Of a stretch of DNA of 64,000 nucleotides, positions 48,868 through 56,740 are shown piece by piece; position 1 is the stretch's first letter; each line of letters begins with the position of its first letter. The translations under genes were made by a program, and so were the position numbers. The stretch comes from Streptomyces sp. NBC_00457 (GTDB lineage Bacteria; Actinomycetota; Actinomycetes; Streptomycetales; Streptomycetaceae), in the NCBI RefSeq assembly GCF_036014015.1, contig NZ_CP107905.1:3596001-3660000 (forward strand), read 5' to 3'. The notes under the pieces are model-generated. The model was not told the origin of the DNA and made no database searches. It was given only the letters and a program-made list of their open reading frames with translations.

Positions 48868-48872
48868 TTCGT

Positions 48873-49499
48873 CTAACCGCCTGCTGAGGCAGCCAGTTCG
48901 CACCGGAGCCGCTTGGCGGGTGGGTCCGCCAGGTATGCGTTCAACAGGTCGAAGGTGCGAAGCTCGGGCGGCAAGCCCTCGTACCACCCGAGGCCATGGG
49001 CATTGCAGTCCTTGCAGATGAGACCTCGCGCGCATTCACCACAGCTGCGCCCACCGGAACAACATGCATGATCGTGATCGATATCCATGGCCCGCAAATC
49101 CGTATGGGTCGTCCCGCAAACCGCGCATATGTCCTGCTGAAACCGGCGCAACTGGTCAATGAACTCCATAGTCACGTTGTAGTTGCTGAGGCGGACCCGC
49201 GCTGCGTTGCATGGCTTGCAGTACGGCCGGGGAGCGCCCAATGCGTTGACAGGCGAGTAGTCGGTTACGGGCTTGTGCTCGCCGCACCCCAGGCACTCGA
49301 TGAGCCCGCGCTTGATCATCATCTGGACGGCACCGTTGGCTCTCTTCTTGCGCAGCGGCGTGAGCGGTCGGCCCTTGCTCTGCTGCTGGTAGTGGCCGGA
49401 GCAGAGCTCTCTGGAAGCCGTTGCGCGGCCACGAGTGATGGGCGCCAGGTCCCCGCTGCCGCACACGTCCCCACAAGGCCCCCAGTAACTCGCCGACAC
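48873..49499 (-). CDS. endonuclease VII-type (HNH) nuclease
   Basis: A 208-residue protein whose second half matches the recombination endonuclease VII family: FQQDICAVCGTTHTDLRAMDIDHDHACC, then GECARGLICKDCNAHGLGWYE and LLNAYLADP. The cysteine pairs bind zinc, and DIDHDH is the HNH-type active site. The first half has extra Cys/His motifs (CLGCGEHKP, YCKPCNAARV), another zinc ribbon. Phage and integrated elements carry such nucleases. Base composition is visibly lower in GC than the neighbours. It converges on the lysozyme gene with a 5-base gap. Confidence 0.85.
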   Translation of the reverse strand: MSASYWGPCGDVCGSGDLAPITRGRATASRELCSGHYQQQSKGRPLTPLRKKRANGAVQMMIKRGLIECLGCGEHKPVTDYSPVNALGAPRPYCKPCNAARVRLSNYNVTMEFIDQLRRFQQDICAVCGTTHTDLRAMDIDHDHACCSGGRSCGECARGLICKDCNAHGLGWYEGLPPELRTFDLLNAYLADPPAKRLRCELAASAGG

Positions 49500-49555
49500 A
49501 CAATCCGATCAACGAGCCGCCCGAACATGCGTAACGCGCACGAACGTCTAAGGGT

Positions 49556-50110
49556 TCAGCCGGTGGCTCCTGGGGTGTCCAAGGACCGGGCGAAGTCGGC
49601 GAGCGTGCGGAAGTCGTCCTCGCGCAGGCCGATGCGCGGATTGACGTGGTGCAGAAGCCCAGGCCCGTGGTGGTGGGTGGTCACGTATGCCTGGTCCAGA
49701 TCGCTCTGCTCGTCGTCCACCCAGGCGAAGGGACGGCCGTTGGCGTAGTCCACGAGGGCACCGGTCTTCCAGTGGACCCCGTCGGGGCGGTCCTGGAACA
49801 AGGCGTCGCCGAAGTCGACGAAGGGGAATTCGGGAAGACCGAGCACCGGGGCGATCCACCGGTTGGCTTGGTCCATCCATGTGGTGGCCCAGCACAGGTC
49901 GTACCCGAGCTAGAGCAGGGGTCGCCCGTGCTCTGGGTTGAGCCAGACCCGCAGGTGTCGCCGCCGGGCCGAGAGTCCTCTGTGTTCGTCCGGAGTTCCG
50001 CTGTCCCGGGGCACTCTGAGGGTGGTGTAGCCGTCGGGGCGCTTCTCCGGCTTGGCCGCATAGGGGTTGAGTGGCCCGTCCACGTCGAGGAACAGCAATG
50101 GTCGGTTCAC
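49556..50110 (-). pseudogene. HAD-like gene interrupted by one in-frame TAG
   Basis: The frame from GTG 50110 (GGGGGA just upstream) encodes LLFLDVDGPLNPYAAKP, the HAD motif I, and continues to HGRPLL. There a TAG (minus strand of 49910-49912) is codon 67. The same frame then goes on without a break for 117 codons: LGYDLCWATTWMDQANRWIA, FPFVDFGDALFQDRP and a proper stop. One substitution (for example GAG to TAG) explains it. Whether the halves are read through is unknown. Predicted intact product 184 residues, unknown substrate. Confidence 0.85.
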
Positions 50111-50166
50111 GATTCCCCCGGTCTGGCTCAATATCGGCTGCGCGGTGGAAGCGTAGTTGCAGCGAT

Positions 50167-50215
50167 CCGACGTGGAGCCGGTCGCCGGAAGACCGGGCAT
50201 CATCAGCCACGTCGG
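50167..50215 (-). terminator. nested inverted repeats after the F420-type oxidoreductase gene
   Basis: CCGACGTGG (50167-50175) pairs with CCACGTCGG (50207-50215), and inside it CCGGTC pairs with GACCGG. It lies 22 bases past the stop of the leftward gene and before the HAD-like gene, so it is a likely terminator. Confidence 0.5.
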
Positions 50216-50237
50216 ACCCCTGCTCGCGCTCCGGGTG

Positions 50238-50900
50238 TCAGGCGCGGAAGGCTGCCGGGCGTTCGCGTGATGCCTCTGCCAGTGCCTTCGTCACTGCCTC
50301 GGCGCCTGCCCGCAGGCCGTACACCGGGGTGTCGGGCTGCTGGCGCCAGGAGTCGTCGATGCCGCCGGAGTCCACCGTGTCGAAGCCGAGGTCGTCGATC
50401 AGGGCACGCACCTTGCGCTTGGCCGCCTCGTCGTCGCCCGCGACGGGGAGGGCCATGCGGTCGGGGTCGCCGGCCGGGCGTGGGCGCTCCAGGATGTCCT
50501 GGGCGTAGGTGCCGTTGAAGGCCTTGATCACGGGGTGGCCGATGTTCCGTTCGGTCCAGCGGCTTTCGGTGAGGCCCTCGTCCTCGATGGCGGCGATCCT
50601 GCCGTCCCGCTGCTTGGGGTAGTAGTTGTTGGTGTCGATGACGGCAAGCTCGTCCGCCGCCCCGTCCAGCAGCCCGGCCGGCAGGTCGGGTACCGCCCTG
50701 GTCGGGATCGTGATCACGACGATCTCCGCGCCCCGTGCCGCTTCTTCGACCTTGACGGGCGTGGCGCCGGTTTCCTCCGCGAGCGCGGTGAGCGTGTGCG
50801 GTCCGCGGGAGTTGGCCACGGAGACGTCGTGACCGAGGGCGGTGAGCCGCCGGGTGAGGTTGCCGCCGATGTTGCCCGCGCCGATGATGCCGATCTTCAT
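50238..50900 (-). CDS. NADPH-dependent F420 reductase-like protein
   Basis: A 220-residue Rossmann protein: MKIGIIGAGNIGGNLTRRL at the start, VSVANSRGPHTL for NADP, VVITIPTRAVPDLP, NNYYPKQRDGRI and VIKAFNGTYAQDI. The end is DSGGIDDSWRQQPDTPVYG. This is the F420 oxidoreductase/FNO-like family common in actinobacteria, which passes hydride between NADPH and F420; some members act on other ligands. Single gene unit between two hairpins. Confidence 0.9.
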   Translation of the reverse strand: MKIGIIGAGNIGGNLTRRLTALGHDVSVANSRGPHTLTALAEETGATPVKVEEAARGAEIVVITIPTRAVPDLPAGLLDGAADELAVIDTNNYYPKQRDGRIAAIEDEGLTESRWTERNIGHPVIKAFNGTYAQDILERPRPAGDPDRMALPVAGDDEAAKRKVRALIDDLGFDTVDSGGIDDSWRQQPDTPVYGLRAGAEAVTKALAEASRERPAAFRA

Positions 50901-51004
50901 GACAGGCCCTTCCGGGGTTGGTGCTCCTGACAGTGCGTGACAGGGAGCAACAACTCCGGGACCGGGCGTGCTATTCCGCCGGACATGCTTCCGCCGGGCG
51001 TGGC

Positions 51005-51041
51005 GAAGGGGCGCCTGTCCGCTGCCGGACGGGCGCCCCTT
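51005..51041 (-). terminator. strong terminator after the EF-hand gene
   Basis: GAAGGGGCGCCTGTCCG and CGGACGGGCGCCCCTTC form a 17-bp stem with one T-G pair and a 4-base loop, 12 bases beyond the EF-hand stop. Confidence 0.8.
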
Positions 51042-51053
51042 CGTCAACTCACG

Positions 51054-51266
51054 TCACTTGTTCAGGTACGACCAGAACTCGTCGAACGACAGGAGCTTGT
51101 CGCCGTTGAGGTCCCGGCTGGCGATGATCACCTCGGCGACCGCCTCAGTGACGTTCCAGTCGCCCTGCTGGGCGAGGGCAGTCTTGAACTCGGCCGCGGT
51201 GATGAAGCCGTCACCGTCCGTATCGATCCGCTCGAAATGCTTGCGTGCTTCGTCGATGTCCGCCAC
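51054..51266 (-). CDS. EF-hand calcium-binding protein
   Basis: Seventy residues with two EF-hands. The first loop DTDGDGFITAAEF is canonical, and the second, DLNGDKLLSFDEF, also has the Asp-Asn-Asp-Glu ligands. Helices flank both, so a calmodulin-like lobe is formed. Such calcium sensors or buffers occur in Streptomyces and some affect aerial growth. No partner gene is adjacent. Confidence 0.93.
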   Translation of the reverse strand: MADIDEARKHFERIDTDGDGFITAAEFKTALAQQGDWNVTEAVAEVIIASRDLNGDKLLSFDEFWSYLNK

Positions 51267-51312
51267 CGATCCGCCCCTTCGTCATGCATGCTCCGTGTGT
51301 GCGGGGGTCAGA

Positions 51313-52233
51313 TTATCGGGCCACCCGATGACGCAGCGCGGCGACCACCCAGGCGAACTCCTCGCGGTGCGCGGCCGCGGGTCCGCCGCCCTTCACCCGG
51401 GCCAGCAACTCCCGGTAGCGGGCCACCCGGTCATGGGTCATCGCCTCCAGACGTTCCAGTGCGGCGGCCCGGTCGACGTCGGCGCCCAGCAGGTCCCGCA
51501 GGATCTCCTCGGCCTCCGGCGCCTCGGGCGCGATGCCCCGCTCGCGTGCTTCGGCCCCCAGCTGCACGAGGCGGCGGGCGAACCACATCGACACTCCGGC
51601 CGGGCTGTCCTGCCCCTGCCGTCCGGCAGCGTTGAATTCGGCCACCTGCCTCATCTGCGCCCGGAACCCCGGGTCCTGCAACAGCTCGGCCAGCTCCACC
51701 CAGGCGTCGACCTGGTCCGGCGTCGGCTCGTCCGGCAGGTCCACCGTCATGTTCCGCATCCGCTCCCGGATCACCGGGTCCGCGGTGTCGAGCCCGTGGA
51801 ACATCTCCTCCACGAACTCCTCGAGAATCCGCCGCCGCTCCGCGGCCGACAGCCGCGCCAATTTGTTCATCAGGGTCATCTCCTCCGCGGTCGAGCCGCG
51901 TCGCGCCACGGTCGACAGCACCGCACGGGTCACCTTCAGCGACCGGATCTGCGCGTCCAGCGCCGCCACGTGCGTGGCCGCGACGGACGCGATGTCCTGC
52001 TCGCCGCTGATCACCTTGCGTACGTCGTCCAGGCCGAGGCCCAGTTCGCGCAGGGTGCGGATCAGCTCCAGGCGGGCGACGGACCCGGCGTCGTACAGGC
52101 GGTAGCCGCCCGTCGACCGGGTCACCGGGGGCAGGGCGCCCTCGTCCGACCAGTAGCGGATGGTGCGCACGGTCAGTCCGGTGGCCCTGGCCAGCTCGCC
52201 GATGGTGAACAGTGCGGTGCCGTCTTCGCTCAT
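51313..52233 (-). CDS. MerR-family regulator
   Basis: A 306-residue MerR protein. The helix-turn-helix and wing are FTIGELARATGLTVRTIRYWSDEGALPPVTRSTGGYRLYD, then a coiled-coil dimer helix. The C-terminal 200 residues (RRILEEFVEEMFHG, WVELAELLQDPGFRAQMRQVAEF) are helical and TipAS-like in size but lack a clear ligand motif. It usually activates a nearby promoter by untwisting DNA. No obvious partner gene is divergent here; the ADP-ribosyltransferase pseudogene is just upstream on the same strand. Confidence 0.9.
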   Translation of the reverse strand: MSEDGTALFTIGELARATGLTVRTIRYWSDEGALPPVTRSTGGYRLYDAGSVARLELIRTLRELGLGLDDVRKVISGEQDIASVAATHVAALDAQIRSLKVTRAVLSTVARRGSTAEEMTLMNKLARLSAAERRRILEEFVEEMFHGLDTADPVIRERMRNMTVDLPDEPTPDQVDAWVELAELLQDPGFRAQMRQVAEFNAAGRQGQDSPAGVSMWFARRLVQLGAEARERGIAPEAPEAEEILRDLLGADVDRAAALERLEAMTHDRVARYRELLARVKGGGPAAAHREEFAWVVAALRHRVAR

Positions 52234-52282
52234 GTCCGCGAGTCTGGGGCTTCCAGTGGGTGGAGACTCAAGTGGTCCCGGT

Positions 52283-52894
52283 TCAGTGCCAGGCCTCGTA
52301 GTGCGGGTTGCTCTGGCAGCCGCTCATGATCTCGACCTTGGTCGTCTTGTTCACCGGGCAGACGCCGATGATGTACTTCCGGTGGATACCGCCGGGGAAG
52401 GCGACCTCGACCTGGTCGGCCCACTTGTGGGTGTCGCCGATGGTCTTGTTGACGTCGATGCCGCCGGGGGCGTCGATGTAGTAGTTGTAGCCCGACTTCT
52501 ACCAGGTCTTGTACAGGTCGTGGTCGTACGACGTCGACACGTACGGCGAGGGCTGGTTGACGAGGACGTAGCTCTCGATGTCGTACTGGCCGTTGAGGAC
52601 GTCCTTGGGCAGGAAGCCCTCTTCGAAGACGACCGCGGGTCCGCGGCCGTCGGCGCGGTACAGCGTGCCGCAGGTCTTGCGCCAGACCGGTGTGGGTGTG
52701 ATGCGGGAGATGTCGACGCGGCGGTCGGCGGCCGCCTTGACGGGGTCGTCGAACTGGGGACAGGCAGGGGCTGCGGCGGCCTTCGCGGGCGCCGTCGTGG
52801 GGACCGTGGCGGCCGTCGTGGAGAAGACGGCCGCGAGGGACAGGACGGCGGCAACAGCCCGCCGCCGCAGACGAGTTGTGATCATGCGGGGCAC
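52283..52894 (-). pseudogene. Scabin/ScARP-like ADP-ribosyltransferase interrupted by an in-frame TAG
   Basis: A secretion signal (ITTRLRRRAVAAVLSLAAVF...) precedes a mono-ADP-ribosyltransferase of the pierisin/Scabin type, which modifies guanine in DNA or nucleosides. Seen are the NAD Arg in CGTLYRADGRGP, FEEGFLPKDVLNGQYD, and the STS motif in SPYVSTSYDHD. Codon 132 is TAG (52499-52501). The same frame then continues KSGYNYYIDAPGGIDVNKT and includes the QxE catalytic pair in WADQVEVAFPGGI, ending NPHYEAWH. The stop replaces what I recall as Tyr in the family (TWYKSGYNYY), so it removes the catalytic Glu. Position matches S. coelicolor SCO5461. Confidence 0.9.
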
Positions 52895-52998
52895 GATTCC
52901 GGGTCTGCGGCGGCGGGCTGTGGATCTTCACTCGTACGGCGGCGTGTCCGCGCGATCGTCTTTACGGAAGCGCCTCTGTGCCGCCGTCACCGTCGCCG

Positions 52999-54174
52999 TC
53001 ACCGGAAGATGCCGGTGTGGCCGAGTGAGTAGCGGCCCGGTTGCGGGTAGACCGCGAGGCCGTGCGGGCCGTCGCCGACCGGGATGCGGGCGAGCTGGGT
53101 GCCGGTGCGGGTGTCGATGGCGTAGACCTCGGCGTCGTACCGGCCGGACAGCCACAGGACCTTGCCGTCGGCGGAGACGCCGCCCATGTCGGGGCTGCCG
53201 CCGTCGGGGAGGTGCCACTTCTTGGTGAGCTTGTTCCGCGTGAAGTCGAAGACGGAAACGGAGCCCTCGCCGCGGTTGGAGACGTACATCTCGCGGGAGT
53301 CCCGGCTGACGTACAGCCCGTGGCAGCCCTTGCCGGTGGGCAGGAGGGTGGGCTCGGTGAACTTCTCGCCGTCCAGCACCCACATGCCGTCGGCCATCAT
53401 GTCGGCGATGTAGAACTTCTTGCCGTCCGGGGAGATCTTCACGTCCTGCGGCATGGCCCCGTCGAAGGGGAGCTTCTGCTGTCCGACGACCTCCATCTTC
53501 TCCGTGTCGACCTTCAGCAGCTCGCCGCTGAACTCGCAGGAGACGATGAAGTACTTGCCGTCGGCGGAGAAGTCGGCGTGGTTGACGCCGTAGCAGGTGA
53601 CCGGTTCGGTCTTGATCCGCTCCATGGTGTGCGGGTCGCGGAAGACGAGTTCGCGGTCGAGGGAGGCCATGACGACGGCGTACTTGCCGTTGGGCGTGAA
53701 GTAGAGGTTGTACGGGTCGTGGACCTCGACCTCCTTGCCCGCCTTGCCGGTCTTGGGGTCGATGGGGGTGAGGGTGTGGCCGCGGTTGTTGTTGACCCAG
53801 AGGGTCTTCAGGTCCCAGGACGGGACGACGTGCTGGGGCTGGCGGCCGACGGGGATGGTCTCGATGATCTCGTACGTCTTCGGGTCGATGACCGAGACCG
53901 TGTCGGACTCGGTGTTGGGGACGTAGACCCGGGACGGGAAGTCCTTGACCACGGGCGAGAGTTGGTTCGGTCTGTCCGCCGCGTAGACGTCCTTCGGGTC
54001 GAGGACGGGCGGCATGCCGGGCAGGCCCTGGACGGGCTTCTTCGGCGGTGCGGGTACGGCCGCCTTGGTGTTGAGGGCCTGGGGTGCCGGGTCCGGGGAC
54101 TGGGTGCCGCAGGCGGCGAGTGCGATGAGGGCGGCGCCCGCGATCAGGGTGCGTGTGACGAGGTTCCGGTGCAT
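52999..54174 (-). CDS. YVTN-type beta-propeller lipoprotein
   Basis: A 391-residue protein with a lipobox (LIALAACGTQ), so anchored on the outer face of the membrane. Seven-bladed YVTN/YncE-like repeats follow: RVYVPNTESDTVSVIDPKTYE, HVVPSWDLKTLWVNNNRGHT, PDGKKFYIADMMADGMWVLD, REMYVSNRGEGSVSVFDF, and GPHGLAVYPQPGRYSLGHTG. Such propellers bind ligands or partners. The ATG shares one base with the stop of the deacetylase gene (TGATG), so the pair is translationally coupled. Confidence 0.9.
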   Translation of the reverse strand: MHRNLVTRTLIAGAALIALAACGTQSPDPAPQALNTKAAVPAPPKKPVQGLPGMPPVLDPKDVYAADRPNQLSPVVKDFPSRVYVPNTESDTVSVIDPKTYEIIETIPVGRQPQHVVPSWDLKTLWVNNNRGHTLTPIDPKTGKAGKEVEVHDPYNLYFTPNGKYAVVMASLDRELVFRDPHTMERIKTEPVTCYGVNHADFSADGKYFIVSCEFSGELLKVDTEKMEVVGQQKLPFDGAMPQDVKISPDGKKFYIADMMADGMWVLDGEKFTEPTLLPTGKGCHGLYVSRDSREMYVSNRGEGSVSVFDFTRNKLTKKWHLPDGGSPDMGGVSADGKVLWLSGRYDAEVYAIDTRTGTQLARIPVGDGPHGLAVYPQPGRYSLGHTGIFR

Positions 54175-54950
54175 CAGCTCAGCAGCTCCGTGGTGGTGAC
54201 CGCGCGCAGTCCGCGGTGGTCGAGTTCTTCCAGTACGGCGGGGAGCGCGGCGACCGTGTCCGCGTAGCCGAAGTGCAGGCTCACGATCGATCCGCCCCGG
54301 ATTCCGCCCATGACGTTGCCGGTGACGGCGTCGGGGCCGGGCGAGGTGAAGTCGAGGGAGTCCACGTCGTAGGAGAGGACGTGGGGGTAGCCCGCGGTGC
54401 GGGCCAGCCGTTCGACGAGCGGGGAGGCGCGCGCGGCGCGGGACGGGCGGAACCAGGTGCCGATCGATCCGGTCAGCCGCTTCAGCCGCTCGGCGCATTC
54501 GGTGATCTCGGCGTGGGCCTCGGCCTCGGACATGGCGTTGACGTCCAGGTGCCGATGGGTGTGGTTGCCGAGGTCGTGGCCGCCGTCGAGGATGCGGCGG
54601 GCGAGCTCCGGGTGCTCGTCGAGCCAGGTGCCGACGGCGAGCACGGTGACCCGGGCGCCGTGCCGTTCGGCCACGCCGAGCAGGGAGCGGGCGGTGGCGG
54701 GGTCGCCGGCGCCGTGGAAGGTGAGGGCGACGCGGGGGTGGTCGCGGGGGCCGTGGGTGATCTGGGCGGGGTGCCTGGGGAAGCGGCGGGGTCCGGGGGC
54801 GGGGGGTCGGGCGGACGGGCGGGGCGGGCGGGTGTGCGGAGCTGTGGCGCCCGGTTCGGCACACCCTGCGGCGAGCCCGCCCGCGGCGGCAACGAGGCCG
54901 GCTCCGGCACGTAGCGCCGCCCGTCGGTCGGTGGTGGTCACCCGCACCAT
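54174..54950 (-). CDS. polysaccharide deacetylase-like lipoprotein with altered motif 1
   Basis: A 258-residue lipoprotein (lipobox GGLAAGC) with a Pro/Arg-rich linker and a NodB-homology domain. Motif 2 is intact (GNHTHRHLD), and motifs 3 to 5 are recognisable (WFRPSRAARAS, YDVDSLDF, SIVSLHFGYAD). Motif 1, normally TFDDGP, reads TFHGAGDP, so the usual base and one metal Asp are missing. It may be a divergent deacetylase or a non-catalytic sugar binder. The stop overlaps the propeller gene start. Confidence 0.87.
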   Translation of the reverse strand: MVRVTTTDRRAALRAGAGLVAAAGGLAAGCAEPGATAPHTRPPRPSARPPAPGPRRFPRHPAQITHGPRDHPRVALTFHGAGDPATARSLLGVAERHGARVTVLAVGTWLDEHPELARRILDGGHDLGNHTHRHLDVNAMSEAEAHAEITECAERLKRLTGSIGTWFRPSRAARASPLVERLARTAGYPHVLSYDVDSLDFTSPGPDAVTGNVMGGIRGGSIVSLHFGYADTVAALPAVLEELDHRGLRAVTTTELLS

Positions 54951-55074
54951 TTAAGAGGCGTTATGTCCGAAAACTCGCGATTGATCCGGTTGGCGGTGGG
55001 GTCAAGGCGCGGTCAAGGGCCGGTAAACGGTGCGCTCAAGCTCCCGGTAGACAGTGTGCATCTCAACGGCGTGG

Positions 55075-55578
55075 TCATCTGTCGGCGACCCGCATCTCGA
55101 ACCATGTCGTCTTCCCGCGCGGCAGCAGATCCACGCCCCACCGGTCGGAGAGCTTGTCGACGAGGAACAGTCCTCGCCCGCTCACGTCCATCTCCTGGAC
55201 CGGCATGAGGCAGGGCAGCCCCCGGGAGGGGTCGCGGACCTCGACGCGGATCCAGCCCCGGCGGCGGCGCAGCCGCAGTCCGAAGACGCGGGCGCCGGTG
55301 TGCCGTACGGCATTGCCGACGAGTTCCGACACGAGTAAGACCGCGTCCTCCGTCATCTTGGGGGTGAGTCCCCACTGACGCAGGACGACGACCTGGGTCA
55401 GTCTGCGTGCGGTGGCGGCGGACTCGGGGCGGGACGGCAGCGGCACCTCCGACTCCGTCGGGTTGCCGAACAACTCCAGTACTTTGAGCGCGAGTTCGTC
55501 CTCGGCCGCCGGCGACCAGCGCGCCGCGGTCGCACGGCCGTGTCCCCGCGGCTGTTCGACACCCTCCAGCCCCGCCAT
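55075..55578 (-). CDS. anti-sigma-type serine kinase/ATP-binding protein (HATPase)
   Basis: A 167-residue protein from ATG 55578. A GHKL ATPase domain (HATPase_c_2, RsbW-like) has the N box in DAVLLVSELVGNAVRHT and glycine loops in DVSGRGLFLVDKLSDRWG. It resembles the many Streptomyces small ATPases that bind or phosphorylate anti-sigma antagonists. A longer frame reaches 55737, but its extra part lacks a ribosome site and looks non-coding. No sigma factor or antagonist gene is adjacent. Confidence 0.87.
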   Translation of the reverse strand: MAGLEGVEQPRGHGRATAARWSPAAEDELALKVLELFGNPTESEVPLPSRPESAATARRLTQVVVLRQWGLTPKMTEDAVLLVSELVGNAVRHTGARVFGLRLRRRRGWIRVEVRDPSRGLPCLMPVQEMDVSGRGLFLVDKLSDRWGVDLLPRGKTTWFEMRVADR

Positions 55579-55639
55579 GCCCCCATCATGGCCGCCCCGA
55601 ACGCCCTCCGGGGGCGTCTCTGCGGAATGCGCCCCCCGG

Positions 55640-55665
55640 AATCCACCATTCCGCACCGGTGGATT
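55640..55665. promoter_or_regulatory. inverted repeat upstream of the HATPase gene
   Basis: AATCCACC (55640-55647) and GGTGGATT (55658-55665) form a perfect 8-bp dyad with a 10-base spacer in the region between the HATPase and enoyl-CoA hydratase genes. It is a possible operator for the HATPase gene. The rest of 55579-55864 shows no gene; AT-richer DNA near 55760-55830 is a promoter candidate. Confidence 0.35.
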
Positions 55666-55864
55666 GGCATATGCCAGGGGCAGTTCGGGGTCGGTTACAG
55701 CCCCGCTGACCTGCGGCGAAGGCTCGATCGGCGGCAATCGACGGACTCCCTCGGCAAGACAGGCTTAAGGTTGCCTTAAGGCTCCCATAAACCGCCCCAT
55801 CGAGGGACCCCGGATCAGACATCGCGTCAATTGCAAGGCCCTGCGGGGGCTTTGGGGGAGAGAT

Positions 55865-56632
55865 TTACAAGAACTTCGCCTTCCCCGGACCCTCCTCGAC
55901 GAAGCTGCGCATGCCGCGCTCGCGGTCCTCGGTGGCGAACAGGCCCGCGAACCAGTTCCGTTCCACCGCCAGGCCGGTCTCGATGTCCGTCTCCAGGCCC
56001 GTGTCGATGGACTCCTTCGCCGCGCGCAGGGCGATCGCGGGGCCCTGCGCCAGCTTCGCGGCCCAGGCGTGCGCAGCTTCGTACACCTCGGCGGCCGGGA
56101 CGATCCGGTCCACCAGGCCCAGCGCCAGCGCCTCGTCCGCCTTGACCTGGCGGCCCGTGAAGATCAGGTCCTTCGCCTTGGACGGGCCGATCAGCCGGGC
56201 CAGGCGCTGGGTGCCGCCGGCGCCGGGGATCAGACCGAGCAGGATCTCCGGCTGGCCCAGCTTGGCGTTCTCGCCGGCGATGCGGAAGTCCGCGCAGAGC
56301 GCCAACTCGCAGCCGCCGCCGAGGGCGTAGCCGGTGACGGCGGCGACGACCGGCTTGGGGATGCGGGCCACGGCGGTGAAGGAGTCCTGCAGGGCGCGGG
56401 CGCGGAGGACCATGGCGGTGTGGTCCATGGCCTGCATCTCTTTGATGTCCGCGCCCGCTGCGAAGACCTTCTCGCCGCCGTAGATCACCACAGCGCGTAC
56501 GTCTTCCCTGCGGGACGCTTCCTCGGCCAGGTCCTTGAGGCGGTCCTGGGTTTCGATGTCCAGGGCGTTCATGGGTGGGCGGTCGAGGCGGATGGTGCCG
56601 ATGCCTTCGGCTACTTCGAGAGTTACGGTCAT
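55865..56632 (-). CDS. enoyl-CoA hydratase
   Basis: A 255-residue crotonase-fold enzyme that hydrates trans-2-enoyl-CoA in fatty-acid breakdown. Motifs: GTIRLDRPPMNALD, the oxyanion loop in FAAGADIKEMQAM, YALGGGCELALCAD and LGQPEILLGLIPGAGGTQRL with the two catalytic Glu residues. The ATG at 56632 gives the usual N-terminus (TVTLEVAEGIG). Single gene unit. Confidence 0.95.
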   Translation of the reverse strand: MTVTLEVAEGIGTIRLDRPPMNALDIETQDRLKDLAEEASRREDVRAVVIYGGEKVFAAGADIKEMQAMDHTAMVLRARALQDSFTAVARIPKPVVAAVTGYALGGGCELALCADFRIAGENAKLGQPEILLGLIPGAGGTQRLARLIGPSKAKDLIFTGRQVKADEALALGLVDRIVPAAEVYEAAHAWAAKLAQGPAIALRAAKESIDTGLETDIETGLAVERNWFAGLFATEDRERGMRSFVEEGPGKAKFL

Positions 56633-56680
56633 GGTTGGCAGGTTAACGGTCGCTAATGTCGTCGCCACAGTGCGGATTCG

Positions 56681-56725
56681 TTGTGGCTGGTCGCGCAGTT
56701 CCCCGCGCCCCTAAAAAAGGGGCGC
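56681..56725. repeat. dispersed intergenic repeat, copy 3, ending in a terminator
   Basis: TTGTGGCTGGTCGCGCAGTT followed by CCCCGCGCCCCT, AAAAA and AGGGGCGC. The perfect 8-bp stem (56705-56712 with 56718-56725) lies 15 bases past the stop of the leftward L,D-transpeptidase gene, and on that strand its loop reads TTTTT. It should terminate that gene. Confidence 0.8.
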
Positions 56726-56740
56726 GTCACCTCACGTTCC

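Noticed and set aside
49910..49912. The stop codons in the HAD and ADP-ribosyltransferase genes as selenocysteine or frameshift sites
   Set aside because: Both are TAG, not TGA, no frame change occurs across them, and no SECIS-like or slippery sequence is evident.
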